Shown piece by piece: positions 7,833 to 18,011 of a stretch of 64,000 nt of DNA. Origin of the DNA: an uncultured Oscillospiraceae bacterium (lineage in GTDB: Bacteria > Bacillota > Clostridia > Oscillospirales > Ruminococcaceae); contig CAJTMU010000007.1 of the NCBI GenBank assembly GCA_910577365.1, forward strand, positions 6,463-70,462, written 5' to 3'. Positions within the stretch are counted from its first letter, which is position 1, and each line of letters starts with the position of its first letter. Both the position numbers and the translations under genes were made by a program. The notes beneath the pieces were generated by a model. The model was not told the origin of the DNA and did not search any database. It was given only the letters and a program-made list of their open reading frames with translations.

Positions 7833-10800
7833 ATGAAATCATTGACGGTTTTATTTAATGACGGATGGAAATTCTGTCTTACAGAGGCAGATAAAATAAA
7901 GGATATATCCGAGCTTGCGGGGGCGCGTTGGTACGATGTGGAGCTTCCCCATGACTGTCTGATAAACGATACGCACAATCTGTACAAGACGGGTGATGGT
8001 TGGTATAAAAAGAGATTTGCGGTGACGGCAGAGCAGCTTTCGGGCAGCGTTTTCCTGAATTTTGACGGAGTGTATATGGACAGCACGGTCTATGTGAACG
8101 GCATGGAAGCGGGCAGCTGGACGTATGGGTACTCTGCGTTTGAGCTTGACATTACTCCGCTGCTTCGCGCGGGGGACAATGAGGTTGCCGTTCTGGTGCG
8201 CTACCGCGAGCCGAACACGCGCTGGTACAGCGGCGCGGGTATATACAGAGACGTCAATCTTATCGTAAAGCCCGAAACGTATATTCCCACGAACGGTATA
8301 TATATCCACTCCGAAAAGAAAGACGAGGGCGCTTTTGAAACAGAGGTAGAAACCGATATCTGCGGCAGCGCGGGTGAGATCTATATTACGTTACAGGTGC
8401 TTTCTCCCGATGAGGAGATAATCGCGGGCTTTGAGCAGCGTGCTTTGTTTAAGGGCGGCAGAAGCAGCTTTATAAACAGGTTTACGATAGACAATCCCCT
8501 GCTGTGGGATATTGATGACCCCAACGTTTACACAATGCGCGTTTCGCTTTATAAGGACGGCGAGCTTATAGATTTGGACGAGGAGAGCTTCGGCTACAAG
8601 ACCGCGGAGTTCGTTCCCGAAAAGGGACTGCTGCTAAACGGCAGGCAGATAAAGCTGCACGGAGTTTGTATGCATCACGATTTGGGCGCTCTCGGCTCCG
8701 CTTTCAACTTCACCGCGCTGCTGCGTCAGCTCAGGATTATGAAGGAGATGGGTGCGAACGCGATACGCACATCCCACAATATGCCTGTAAGGCAGCTTAT
8801 GGACATCTGCGACCACATAGGGCTGCTGGTGGACAGCGAAGCTTTTGATATGTGGGAGAACGCCAAGACCGAATTCGATAATCACCGCTTTTTCAAGGAT
8901 ACTGCGGAGCGGGACGTTAAGAGCTGGGTGGAGCGCGACAGAAACCACCCGTCGCTGCTGATGTGGAGTATAGGAAACGAGATAAGCGACACAAATTCGG
9001 AGCACGGGATAGAGATAACCAAGCGGCTTAAGGGATATGTGGACAAGTATGATTTTAAGCACAACGCTCCCGCTACGATAGGCTCCAATTTCATGCCGGG
9101 CGAAAATGCGCAGAAGTGCGCTGACGAGCTTAAGCTGGCGGGCTATAACTACTCGGAGCACCTTTACGCGGAGCATCACGGGCGCTATCCCGACTGGACG
9201 ATATACGGCAGTGAGACTTCTTCGGCGGTGCGCAGCCGCGCGATATATCACTTCCCCGCGTCCGCTCCGATACTCACGCACGACGACCTTCAGTGCTCCT
9301 CGCTGGGCAACAGTGTTGTGGGCTGGGGGAGTTTTGCGCACAAGGCATGGCGGCTGGACAGGGACTGTGATTTCTGCGCGGGTCAGTTTGTATGGACGGG
9401 CTTTGACTATATCGGCGAACCTACCCCATATTCCACCAAGAACAGCTATTTCGGAATGGTGGACACGGCGGGATTCCCCAAGGATATCTATTATTTCTAT
9501 CAGAGCGTGTGGACAGACCCCGCAGTCAAACCCATGCTGCATATCGTTCCCTGTTACTGGGACTTTAACCCCGGTCAGCCTGTGGACGTGATAATTTACA
9601 GCAACGCGGAAAAGGTCGAGCTTTTTTTGAACGGCAGATCGCTTGGCGTTAAGGAAATGCGGCTTGCGGACAGCGAGGAGATGTGCGCGCATTATATCGT
9701 GCCGTACGAGGCGGGTGAGCTTTCCGCAAAGGGCTACGGCAGTGACGGCGCGGTCATTGCGCAGGACAGACTTGTTACCTGTTTCGACCCAGTAAGGGTC
9801 ACGCTGGAGAGCGATAAGGACGCGCTTTTCGCTGACGGTCGCGATATAGCATTTATTGAGATTTCCGCCGCGGATAAAAACGGAGTGCCGGTGGGCAACG
9901 CGCGAAACCGCGTTAAGGTCGAGGTGAGCGGCGCGGGGCGGCTGGTTGGTTTGGACAACGGCGACAGCACGGATTACGACAGCTACAAGGGCGACAACCG
10001 CAGGCTTTTCGGCGGTAAACTGCTGGCCATGGTTCAATCTACACTGGAAAGCGGGGAAATAAAGGTCAGGGCGGTTTCCGAGGGTTTGGAAAGCGCTGAG
10101 ATTACTCTGGACTCCGCAGCGCTTCCTGAGGGGATAACCGCTGATGGCGTTTCGGTCGTTAAGGAGAACGCTTTTCCCGCTGTTACCAATGAATATACCC
10201 GAGAGATACCCGTGCGCAAGATTGAGCTTACGGGCGGCGGAGCTTTGAATGAGAATAATGCTTCGGCGGAGATAAGCGTTAAGCTTCTGCCCGAAAACGC
10301 CACTTACCGCGACGTAAGCTGGAAGATAGTGCGTGAGAACGGCGTGGACAGCGAGATAGCTTCCGCTGAGCCTGCGGAAAGCGGAGCGGTCGTGACCGCC
10401 ATAGGCGACGGTGAATTTTTCGCGCGCGCGTTTGTGAACAACGGCGGCAGTGTTCCGCAATGCTTTGCGGACGTCAAATTTACCGTTACGGGGCTGGGCG
10501 CCGCCACAAGAGACGCATACGAATTTATTTCCGCCTGTGCGGCGGACGAGTGTCTCGGCACGGCGCGCGTGATTGAGGACGGCGCTATGTCCGCATTTGA
10601 GGGCAGAACGGTGCTGGTATACCGCAACATAGATTTCGGCACGGCGGGAACGGATACCATGAGCATCAGCATAGGCACCTGCGCCGATGTTGGCGTTGAG
10701 GTGTGGGAGGGTACTCCCGACAGCGGAAGGCTGCTGCTGGATTCGGTATTCATGGGCAACGGGCACTGGTGCGGCTTCGCGGAGCAGCTGTTCGGGCTTT

Positions 10801-11255
10801 CGGGGCGCGTTAAGGGTATCAGGACCGTTTCCGTTGTCATAAAGAACAGCGGGGTTATTTTCGGAGGGTTTGCTTTCGGAGCGGTCAACAGAGCGTTTGA
10901 CGAGAATTACACAGCCGAAAACGACGGTGTTTACGGCGATGAATATACCATTTCGGGGCGCAGCATTGTGGGTATCGGTAACAATGTTATTATCAGCTAC
11001 GACGGTCTTGACTTCGGTGAAAAGGGTGCGCACTACCTTACAATAAAAGGAGCTACACCCAACCCCATGAACGCGGTGCAGTTCCGCTATACACCCAAGG
11101 GCGGCGAGCAGCAGAGCCTGTTTTTGGACTTCATCAGCGCCGACAGCCCCGAGGAGCAGCGCTTTGATATCCCCGCGCTAACGGGTGTGAATGATATCAA
11201 GTTTGTGTTCCTGCCAGGGTCAAAATTCGATTTCATCAGCTTTAAATTTGAGTAA
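7833..11255 (+). CDS. GH2 beta-galactosidase-like enzyme with C-terminal Ig/CBM-like modules
   Basis: 1140 residues of glycoside hydrolase family 2. The N-terminal sugar-binding sandwich covers about 1-155, an Ig-like domain about 155-265 and the TIM barrel about 265-570. WSIGNE places the acid/base Glu at 383, and YGSETSS the nucleophile at Glu461. A DUF4982-like segment (about 580-650) follows, then one or two Ig-like domains and two about 120-residue beta-sandwich modules that look like CBM6-type binding domains (GVEVWEGT, MNAVQFRY). No signal peptide is seen, so the enzyme is apparently cytoplasmic despite its carbohydrate-binding tail. Beta-galactosidase is the likeliest activity; beta-glucuronidase is possible. 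AAAGGAG lies 8 bp before the ATG. Confidence 0.9.
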   Translation: MKSLTVLFNDGWKFCLTEADKIKDISELAGARWYDVELPHDCLINDTHNLYKTGDGWYKKRFAVTAEQLSGSVFLNFDGVYMDSTVYVNGMEAGSWTYGYSAFELDITPLLRAGDNEVAVLVRYREPNTRWYSGAGIYRDVNLIVKPETYIPTNGIYIHSEKKDEGAFETEVETDICGSAGEIYITLQVLSPDEEIIAGFEQRALFKGGRSSFINRFTIDNPLLWDIDDPNVYTMRVSLYKDGELIDLDEESFGYKTAEFVPEKGLLLNGRQIKLHGVCMHHDLGALGSAFNFTALLRQLRIMKEMGANAIRTSHNMPVRQLMDICDHIGLLVDSEAFDMWENAKTEFDNHRFFKDTAERDVKSWVERDRNHPSLLMWSIGNEISDTNSEHGIEITKRLKGYVDKYDFKHNAPATIGSNFMPGENAQKCADELKLAGYNYSEHLYAEHHGRYPDWTIYGSETSSAVRSRAIYHFPASAPILTHDDLQCSSLGNSVVGWGSFAHKAWRLDRDCDFCAGQFVWTGFDYIGEPTPYSTKNSYFGMVDTAGFPKDIYYFYQSVWTDPAVKPMLHIVPCYWDFNPGQPVDVIIYSNAEKVELFLNGRSLGVKEMRLADSEEMCAHYIVPYEAGELSAKGYGSDGAVIAQDRLVTCFDPVRVTLESDKDALFADGRDIAFIEISAADKNGVPVGNARNRVKVEVSGAGRLVGLDNGDSTDYDSYKGDNRRLFGGKLLAMVQSTLESGEIKVRAVSEGLESAEITLDSAALPEGITADGVSVVKENAFPAVTNEYTREIPVRKIELTGGGALNENNASAEISVKLLPENATYRDVSWKIVRENGVDSEIASAEPAESGAVVTAIGDGEFFARAFVNNGGSVPQCFADVKFTVTGLGAATRDAYEFISACAADECLGTARVIEDGAMSAFEGRTVLVYRNIDFGTAGTDTMSISIGTCADVGVEVWEGTPDSGRLLLDSVFMGNGHWCGFAEQLFGLSGRVKGIRTVSVVIKNSGVIFGGFAFGAVNRAFDENYTAENDGVYGDEYTISGRSIVGIGNNVIISYDGLDFGEKGAHYLTIKGATPNPMNAVQFRYTPKGGEQQSLFLDFISADSPEEQRFDIPALTGVNDIKFVFLPGSKFDFISFKFE

Positions 11256-11326
11256 AAAATGTTAATATCTGGTTATTGTAACCGATTTGTAAACAAAATT
11301 GTAAACAAATTGTAACCTTACTTTTA

Positions 11327-11355
11327 TTGCATTTTGCGTGAAAAAGTTGTATAAT
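11327..11355 (+). promoter_or_regulatory. Promoter for NlpC/P60-like gene
   Basis: TTGCAT and TATAAT are separated by 17 bp, about 70 bp before the ATG at 11428. Confidence 0.6.
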
Positions 11356-11427
11356 ATAGATAATTAATAAATATGGGCGGCTCTCGTACGAGAATCTGAT
11401 TTTAAACGTTCCCACTGAGGTGACCTT

Positions 11428-12081
11428 ATGAAAAACAACATAATTCTTATAGCCATTGTTACTATACTGAGCCTTGCTATAATTATAACCGTGATACTCA
11501 TCAGCACCTCTGGTAAAGAAAACGATGAATCGGAGAGTATCCCCGTAATTTCGCTTACCGAGGAGTCTGATCCTCCGGATATTCCTAATGAATCGGATAT
11601 TGAGCCAAGCTCTCCTACGGAGGAGCCTCCCGCGATGACCACTCCCGATACCTCGGTTGTAAGTGTTCCAACGGAAGAACCGACGGACGAGCCGCAGCCT
11701 TCCGCGGGCGCGGCGGAGGTTGTCGCGCTGGCGCATACGCTGCTTGGTGTGGAATTTGCTGAGGGTGGGGATACTCCAGCGGGTTTTGACAACTCAGGTT
11801 TTATTTATTACGTACTTCGCGAAAACGGCTATATAACCTGTCCGCGTGGTGTTTCGCAGCAGGCGGAGATGGGCACTCGGCTGGAATATGACGAGCTTCT
11901 TGTAGGCGACCTGGTGTTCTTCTACAATGAAAGCGGCACGGGCGCGGGCTTTGGCGGGATATATATTGGCAGTGGAAAAATGATTGCCTGCCTTATGCCT
12001 GGAACTGTCGTGAAAGAAGTGGATATTACCACTGAATACTACCGCAACAACTTCTACCAAGGGGTCAGTCTCAGCGGGTAA
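11428..12081 (+). CDS. Membrane-anchored NlpC/P60-like protein lacking catalytic residues
   Basis: 217 residues: one N-terminal membrane anchor (about 5-26), a Pro/Glu/Ser/Thr-rich linker (about 30-95) and a C-terminal fold that tracks NlpC/P60 peptidoglycan endopeptidases. The expected FDCSGF reads FDNSGF, so the nucleophilic Cys is Asn. The expected HVGIYIG reads FGGIYIG, so the catalytic His is lost. The position normally holding the third polar residue (IHAP type) reads IACL. All three catalytic positions are therefore changed while the scaffold around them is kept, which points to a non-enzymatic wall-binding or regulatory role (inference). Confidence 0.75.
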   Translation: MKNNIILIAIVTILSLAIIITVILISTSGKENDESESIPVISLTEESDPPDIPNESDIEPSSPTEEPPAMTTPDTSVVSVPTEEPTDEPQPSAGAAEVVALAHTLLGVEFAEGGDTPAGFDNSGFIYYVLRENGYITCPRGVSQQAEMGTRLEYDELLVGDLVFFYNESGTGAGFGGIYIGSGKMIACLMPGTVVKEVDITTEYYRNNFYQGVSLSG

Positions 12082-12100
12082 TGTTTTATAGGATCGTCCT

Positions 12101-12133
12101 GCGGAACGCCCCACAGCGTTCCGCGAGATTTTT
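12101..12133 (+). terminator. Hairpin terminator after NlpC/P60-like gene
   Basis: The stem GCGGAACGC/GCGTTCCGC is perfect over 9 bp and is followed by ATTTTT, 20 bp after the stop codon. The rest of the gap to 12449 is AT-rich without an ORF; TTCGGGCTGC and GCAGCCAATTGGCCCGAA form a loose long-range inverted repeat there. Confidence 0.8.
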
Positions 12134-12449
12134 GTGCGCTGATGATTTTCGGCAATTTATCAGATTCGTTATAATAATTTATTGTTGAAGACTTATTATA
12201 AATTTCGGGCTGCAATTATTGGGATTTTATTATTAAAAATTCTTTGGTTTATACTACGCTATCAATGATAATACATATAAATGATTTTAATAAAAGCAGC
12301 CAATTGGCCCGAAACAACTCTTTTACAGAAAATCGAATACAAATTATATATTGCTAACTGACAAAAGATTTTATCCGTTTCACTGTGTACAATGCCTAAT
12401 AGTTTTTTCATTAAAAAGGATAGGATTAGAAAAAAACAGGAGATGTATT

Positions 12450-13790
12450 ATGCTTAACGATACGGAAAAAAGGCAAAAAATGCTAAACGAGCCGGTGCAG
12501 CTTCTGGTCTGCAAGATGGCTGTGCCGACCATCATTTCAATGCTGATATCGGCTTTGTATAATATGGCGGATACCTATTTTGTGGGACAGCTTGATACGG
12601 TTTCGACAGCGGCGGTTGGGTTGGCTTTGCCGCTTATGAACGTTATTCAGGCTATCGGATTCTTTTTCGGGCACGGCTCGGGAAATTATATGTCGAGAAA
12701 GCTTGGCGAGGGCGACAGCTCCGCTTCGGAAAAAATGGCTGATACCTCGGTCCTGCTTTCGATTGTGTGCGGCGCACTTATGACCGCAGCGGGGGTCATT
12801 TTTCTTGAACCGCTGGTGAGACTGCTTGGTGCCACTCCGCTTCTTATAGAGGACGGCAGGGACTATATCTCTGTGCTGTTGATTGGCATTCCGTTTATAA
12901 TGGCTTCGTTTACCATGAACAATCAGCTTAGATTTCAGGGGAGAGCTTACCTTGGAATGGTGGGAATGGCGGGCGGCTCGGTGCTTAATGTTGCTCTCGA
13001 CCCGCTGTTTATCTATGTAATGAATATGGGAGTAACAGGCGCGGCGCTGGCGACTATTATAAGCCAGATAGCTTCGTTTATAGCGCTGATGGTGATAAGC
13101 GGGCGAATTCCTTTCAGAAAGCCTCGGCTGTCGTTTTCTGCGGAGATAGTCGGTGCGGTGCTTCGCTTCGGTACTCCGTCGCTGTTCAGGCAGAGCATGA
13201 TAGGTATAGCGGCAATTTGTCTGAACAATGTGGCAAAGGATTTCGGAGAGCCTGTTATCGCGGCTATAACTGTGGTAAACAAAATAACTATGGTGGGCGC
13301 TTCCATCGTTATAGGCTTCGGGCAGGGCTTTCAACCCGTATGCGGCTTTAACAGCGGTGCGGGAAGGCACGACAGGGTATACAAAACGTTCACGTTCTGC
13401 ATTAAGGCTTCGACGGCGTTTATCACAGTTTTCGGCGCGGTGGTTTTCGCGTTATCAGAGCAGCTTATCGCGGTTTTCCGCGACGATCCCGAGGTCATAT
13501 CGGCAGGTATCCCGCTGTTGAAATTTCAATGCGTTACGGGCGTGTTTCAAGGCGTAATAATCATGACAAACATGATTATGCAAAACTTGGGGAAAACGGT
13601 TCAGTCAAGTATTCTGGCACTGGCGAGGCAGGGACTTTTCTTTATTCCGCTGGTGTATATTCTTCCCGCGACTCTGGAGCTTACTGGTTTGCAAATAACA
13701 CAAAGCTGCGCCGACCTGTTGACAGGGATTGTGACTCTGCCCATGACTGCGTATACGCTCAGAATGCTTAAAAAGCTTATGAACACATAA
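12450..13790 (+). CDS. MATE family multidrug/Na+ efflux transporter
   Basis: 446 residues with about twelve hydrophobic segments and MATE hallmarks: MAVPTIISMLISALYNMADT at the start of the first helix, VGLALPLMN and GFGQGFQPVCGFNSGA in the second half. It should export cationic drugs or dyes in exchange for Na+ or H+. The start at 12450 is set by AGGAG 7 bp upstream; an in-frame ATG-like start 99 bp earlier has no ribosome site and adds a non-homologous extension. It is convergent with the FAD/Rieske gene, with only 69 bp and no clear terminator between them. Confidence 0.92.
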   Translation: MLNDTEKRQKMLNEPVQLLVCKMAVPTIISMLISALYNMADTYFVGQLDTVSTAAVGLALPLMNVIQAIGFFFGHGSGNYMSRKLGEGDSSASEKMADTSVLLSIVCGALMTAAGVIFLEPLVRLLGATPLLIEDGRDYISVLLIGIPFIMASFTMNNQLRFQGRAYLGMVGMAGGSVLNVALDPLFIYVMNMGVTGAALATIISQIASFIALMVISGRIPFRKPRLSFSAEIVGAVLRFGTPSLFRQSMIGIAAICLNNVAKDFGEPVIAAITVVNKITMVGASIVIGFGQGFQPVCGFNSGAGRHDRVYKTFTFCIKASTAFITVFGAVVFALSEQLIAVFRDDPEVISAGIPLLKFQCVTGVFQGVIIMTNMIMQNLGKTVQSSILALARQGLFFIPLVYILPATLELTGLQITQSCADLLTGIVTLPMTAYTLRMLKKLMNT

Positions 13791-13859
13791 ATCTTTGAAT
13801 AAACGGATACACGAGAACATAAATACGGATAAGGCTTCCACGAAGCGCCGCGCAAACAG

Positions 13860-15182
13860 TTATTTGTCCGCTTTGATACTGCCGGTTGCGGGGTTGTCAA
13901 GAAGATTACCGTCAGCGTCAAATCGTGAGCCGTGGCAGGGACAGTCCCATGTGCGCTCCTGAGGGTTCCACTTCAGCGCACAGCCCATATGCGGGCAGCG
14001 GCGCTCCGAGAGGGTGAGAAGGTTTGACGCGGCTTCAAGCGCGTTAAGCGCCAGCTGCGGCTTTAAAATGCTGCGTGATGGGGAAAAAAGCTGCTCAAAC
14101 TCGTTCTTTCTGCCTGTTATCATGTCTGTAAGCAGCTCTGCAGCCGTCATTGAGGAAGTCATGCCCCATTTGTTGAAGCCAGTTGCCACATAGAAATCGG
14201 GTGTGTTTGCGGAGTAGCGCCCGATGTAAGGTATTCCGTCGAGTGTCATACAGTCCTGCGTTGCCCAGCGGAATTTTTCTTTAAGGTCAGGAAAGTATTT
14301 GTAGGCAAAGCCGCACAGTTCGCGCCAGCCTCCGCCGAGCTTTCCCGTGCGGTGCCCGCCGCCGCCGAGCAAAAGATATTTTCCGTAATTGCGAAATGAC
14401 AAACCATTCTCCGCCTCGTCGATATACATTCCTCTGATATCCGGAACGTTTTCGCCTGTCAGCGCGAGGACATAGGAGCGCTGCTGATACATTTTCAAAA
14501 AATAGCTTCCATGCTTGTTGATAAATGGGAAATGGGTCGCGCAGACAACTGCTTTGGCGGTTATCTTTCCTTTGGCGGTTCGAGCAGTGTTAGGGGTCAG
14601 CTCCAGAACCTCGGTATTTTCGTATATTTTGAAGCCCTTGGATACCCCAGCGGCGAATTTAAGCGGATTAAACTGCGCTTGACGCGGGAACTTTACTGCT
14701 CCCACGGTTGAAACCGGCAGAGGAATATTTGCTGTGAAACGAGCCGGAAAGCCTATGCGGTCAAGCGCAGCGACTTCCTCCTTAAGCGCCCTTCTGTCAT
14801 TAAGCGAATAGACAAACGACGGGCGCTCCTCGAAATCGCAGTCTATTTTTTTACAAAGCTCTCGGTAGTGCCGAAGCGCGTTTTCATTAGCGCGCAGGTA
14901 TTCCAATGCCCGCTTTGCGCCATATTTTCGTGTGAGTTTAGCGTATATCAGACCATGCTGGGAGGTTATTTTCGCGGTGGTGTTTTGCGTTACTCCGCTG
15001 CAAAGCGTGTTCCGCTCCGTTAGGACTACCTCTGCGCCTGCCTCGGAGAGCATTCGGGCGGTGAGCAGCCCTGCCATGCCGCCGCCTATAACAAGAACGT
15101 CGGCGGATATATTTCCGCTTAGCGGAGCGTGGCAGGGTGTGCCGACGTCAGCAGAAGCGTCATGCCATAATGATTTGTTCAT
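13860..15182 (-). CDS. FAD-dependent oxidoreductase with C-terminal Rieske domain
   Basis: 440 residues. The N-terminal dinucleotide-binding site VLVIGGGMAGL and the glycine-oxidase/DAO-like body (about 25-380) predict an FAD amine or amino-acid oxidase. The C-terminal 60 residues carry a Rieske [2Fe-2S] site, CPHMGC with a second CPCHGSRFD, giving two Cys and two His ligands. This fusion is known in Firmicutes (YhfW-like) with unknown substrate. The start at 15182 follows AAAGGAG by 7 bp; the frame continues upstream into the repeat element, which is not coding. Confidence 0.88.
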   Translation of the reverse strand: MNKSLWHDASADVGTPCHAPLSGNISADVLVIGGGMAGLLTARMLSEAGAEVVLTERNTLCSGVTQNTTAKITSQHGLIYAKLTRKYGAKRALEYLRANENALRHYRELCKKIDCDFEERPSFVYSLNDRRALKEEVAALDRIGFPARFTANIPLPVSTVGAVKFPRQAQFNPLKFAAGVSKGFKIYENTEVLELTPNTARTAKGKITAKAVVCATHFPFINKHGSYFLKMYQQRSYVLALTGENVPDIRGMYIDEAENGLSFRNYGKYLLLGGGGHRTGKLGGGWRELCGFAYKYFPDLKEKFRWATQDCMTLDGIPYIGRYSANTPDFYVATGFNKWGMTSSMTAAELLTDMITGRKNEFEQLFSPSRSILKPQLALNALEAASNLLTLSERRCPHMGCALKWNPQERTWDCPCHGSRFDADGNLLDNPATGSIKADK

Positions 15183-15211
15183 TTGTGTACTCCTTTCATA
15201 ATGCGGTAAAT

Positions 15212-15488
15212 AATAATTTATGTTAGAATAGCTAAACTGCTGTGAATCACTTAAAAATGGAGAGTCATAGGCGCTGAAGGCAGGCGTAAAGTGACCGCCC
15301 GCGCATGAATTTCCCGCAATCCGCTGTGAAAGCGCAGCCCGCAAAGCGGGCGGAGCTTTTACGGCGGGATAGCGCAAACTACGCTGAGTTTTGTACAAAA
15401 CTCAGCGTAGTTTGCAGTGGTGCGGGAAATTCTTTTAAATAATTTGCCTTAGGTCATCATTTCTTAAAAGCATTTCTGCTTTTTGTCA
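15212..15488. repeat. Intergenic inverted-repeat element, copy A
   Basis: Closely matches the element at 38422-38700 over its full length of about 277 bp. Outer arms GAATTTCCCGCA (15307-15318) and TGCGGGAAATTC (15421-15432) are inverted repeats. Inside are the hairpin CCCGC/GCGGG and a perfect 40-bp palindrome at 15375-15414 with no loop. No ORF is conserved between copies. It has the look of a non-autonomous, MITE-like or structural repeat; no transposase was seen. Confidence 0.75.
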
Positions 15489-15617
15489 ACTTATCTTAAC
15501 AGCATAAATTATTATTTATTTTCGCGGCGGCATAACTCGCCCATGCAGCGGCGCTCCGCCTATATCAATATTATGTCGCCGTTTCCGCGGGTTATCCCGC
15601 TGCAAAGGAGAAATTTC

Positions 15618-16379
15618 ATGATAACAAAGTATATTGAAAGCGTAAAAATTTCGGGAGATATCCCGCGGGGAAGCTATCTTGAGAATATACCCGCGATAGA
15701 ATGGCTTTTACGGAAACGGGAACTTTCGCTTAACTCTGCGGTCACATTTTTCGTGGGAGAGAATGGCGCTGGGAAATCAACGCTGCTGGAGGCTGTCGCC
15801 GTGGCGGCGGGCTTTAACGCGGAGGGCGGCTCGAGAAACTTCAGCTTCTCTACCCGCGACACCCACTCGGAGCTTTACAAATATATCACGCTTTCGCGGG
15901 GATTTATACGACCTAAAGACGGATTTTTTCTGCGGGCGGAGAGCCTTTACAACTCCGCGACATATATTGACGAGCTGGACGAGCTGCCCTCTGCGTCACC
16001 CCCGATAGCGCCGTCTTACGGCGGATCGCTTCACGGGGAGTCGCACGGGGAGAGCTTTCTTGCCACAATACAGAACCGGTTTTTCGGAAACGGGCTGTAT
16101 ATCCTTGACGAGCCTGAGGCGGCGCTCTCTCCCGCGCGGCAGCTTACGCTGATGAGGATAATCGGGGAGCTTGTGAGGGATAACTCACAATTTATAATCG
16201 CCACCCACTCGCCCATACTTATGGCGTTTCCCGACGCGGAAATACTGCTGTTTTCCGACAGCGGGATAGCGCCGACAGGATATCGGCAGACGGAACATTA
16301 TCAGATCACAAAGCAATTTCTCGACAATCCTAAGAGAATGTTGGATATGATTTTCGGCGGTGAAAAAGATGATGAATAG
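15618..16379 (+). CDS. Small AAA/ABC-type ATPase
   Basis: 253 residues. Walker A GENGAGKST lies near residue 50, Walker B LYILDEPEAALS near 160, and a switch His in ATHSP near 200. The order matches the compact SMC/ABC-like AAA proteins often annotated as AAA family ATPase, some of which pair with nucleases in defence; no nuclease partner is adjacent here. The start at 15618 follows AAAGGAG by 7 bp; a longer frame reaches back over the intergenic repeat and is rejected. The function is not known. Confidence 0.82.
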   Translation: MITKYIESVKISGDIPRGSYLENIPAIEWLLRKRELSLNSAVTFFVGENGAGKSTLLEAVAVAAGFNAEGGSRNFSFSTRDTHSELYKYITLSRGFIRPKDGFFLRAESLYNSATYIDELDELPSASPPIAPSYGGSLHGESHGESFLATIQNRFFGNGLYILDEPEAALSPARQLTLMRIIGELVRDNSQFIIATHSPILMAFPDAEILLFSDSGIAPTGYRQTEHYQITKQFLDNPKRMLDMIFGGEKDDE

Positions 16380-16639
16380 GCTGTAAAAATTGTTGCGCAA
16401 AAAAGGAAAATATGTTATAATGATTTAATAACGCTATCCCCGTAATTATTAAGCTGTATTGCTGCTGCCGTGTTGATTTAAATTTTTTGTCCGCCAATTA
16501 TTGGTTAATTTGTATTTAATCAAGCCCGACGATAGCGCGAATACTGCCATCTCTGCAGCATTTGCCCGCTTTTCTTGAATGTGAAATGACGGGTTGAGAC
16601 AGGTTAAACGATTTTATGCTTTCCTAAAATAAGGGGGCA

Positions 16640-16862
16640 AATGCGCTGAAAGTTTCCGTAAAGTGAACGCCCACGCGGGAATTTTCCGCAAGACGGTGAT
16701 GAATCGGAGTTTTTGCAAAGCAAAAAACAGAGCTTTACCGCCGAGGCTAACGGAGCAAAGTTTTGCGTAAAGTACAGTATAGTAAGTCAGTCGTTTGCAT
16801 AATTTCTGCGCAAAAATTGACAAAGCCGAAAACGGAGCTACGCGGAAAATTCTTTGAGATAA
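16640..16862. repeat. Leader-associated inverted-repeat element, copy C
   Basis: A diverged copy: the left arm AAGTGAACGCCCACGCGGGA continues into ATTTTCCGCA, and the right arm is GCGGAAAATTCTTTGAGAT. The right arm merges with the AAGGAG ribosome site of tgt (ATG at 16872). The core differs from copies A and B but keeps self-complementary stretches. The gap 16380-16639 is AT-rich with no gene seen. Confidence 0.55.
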
Positions 16863-18008
<1,146 letters not shown>

Positions 18009-18011
18009 GAA

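Noticed and set aside
8634..11033. 799-codon open frame antisense to the GH2 gene
   Set aside because: It is the complement of a clear GH2 coding sequence with catalytic motifs; long antisense frames are common in codon-biased GC-rich genes and this one has no ribosome site or family resemblance.
15212..15488. Insertion sequence
   Set aside because: No transposase frame, only 277 bp, and no obvious target duplication; kept as a non-autonomous repeat.
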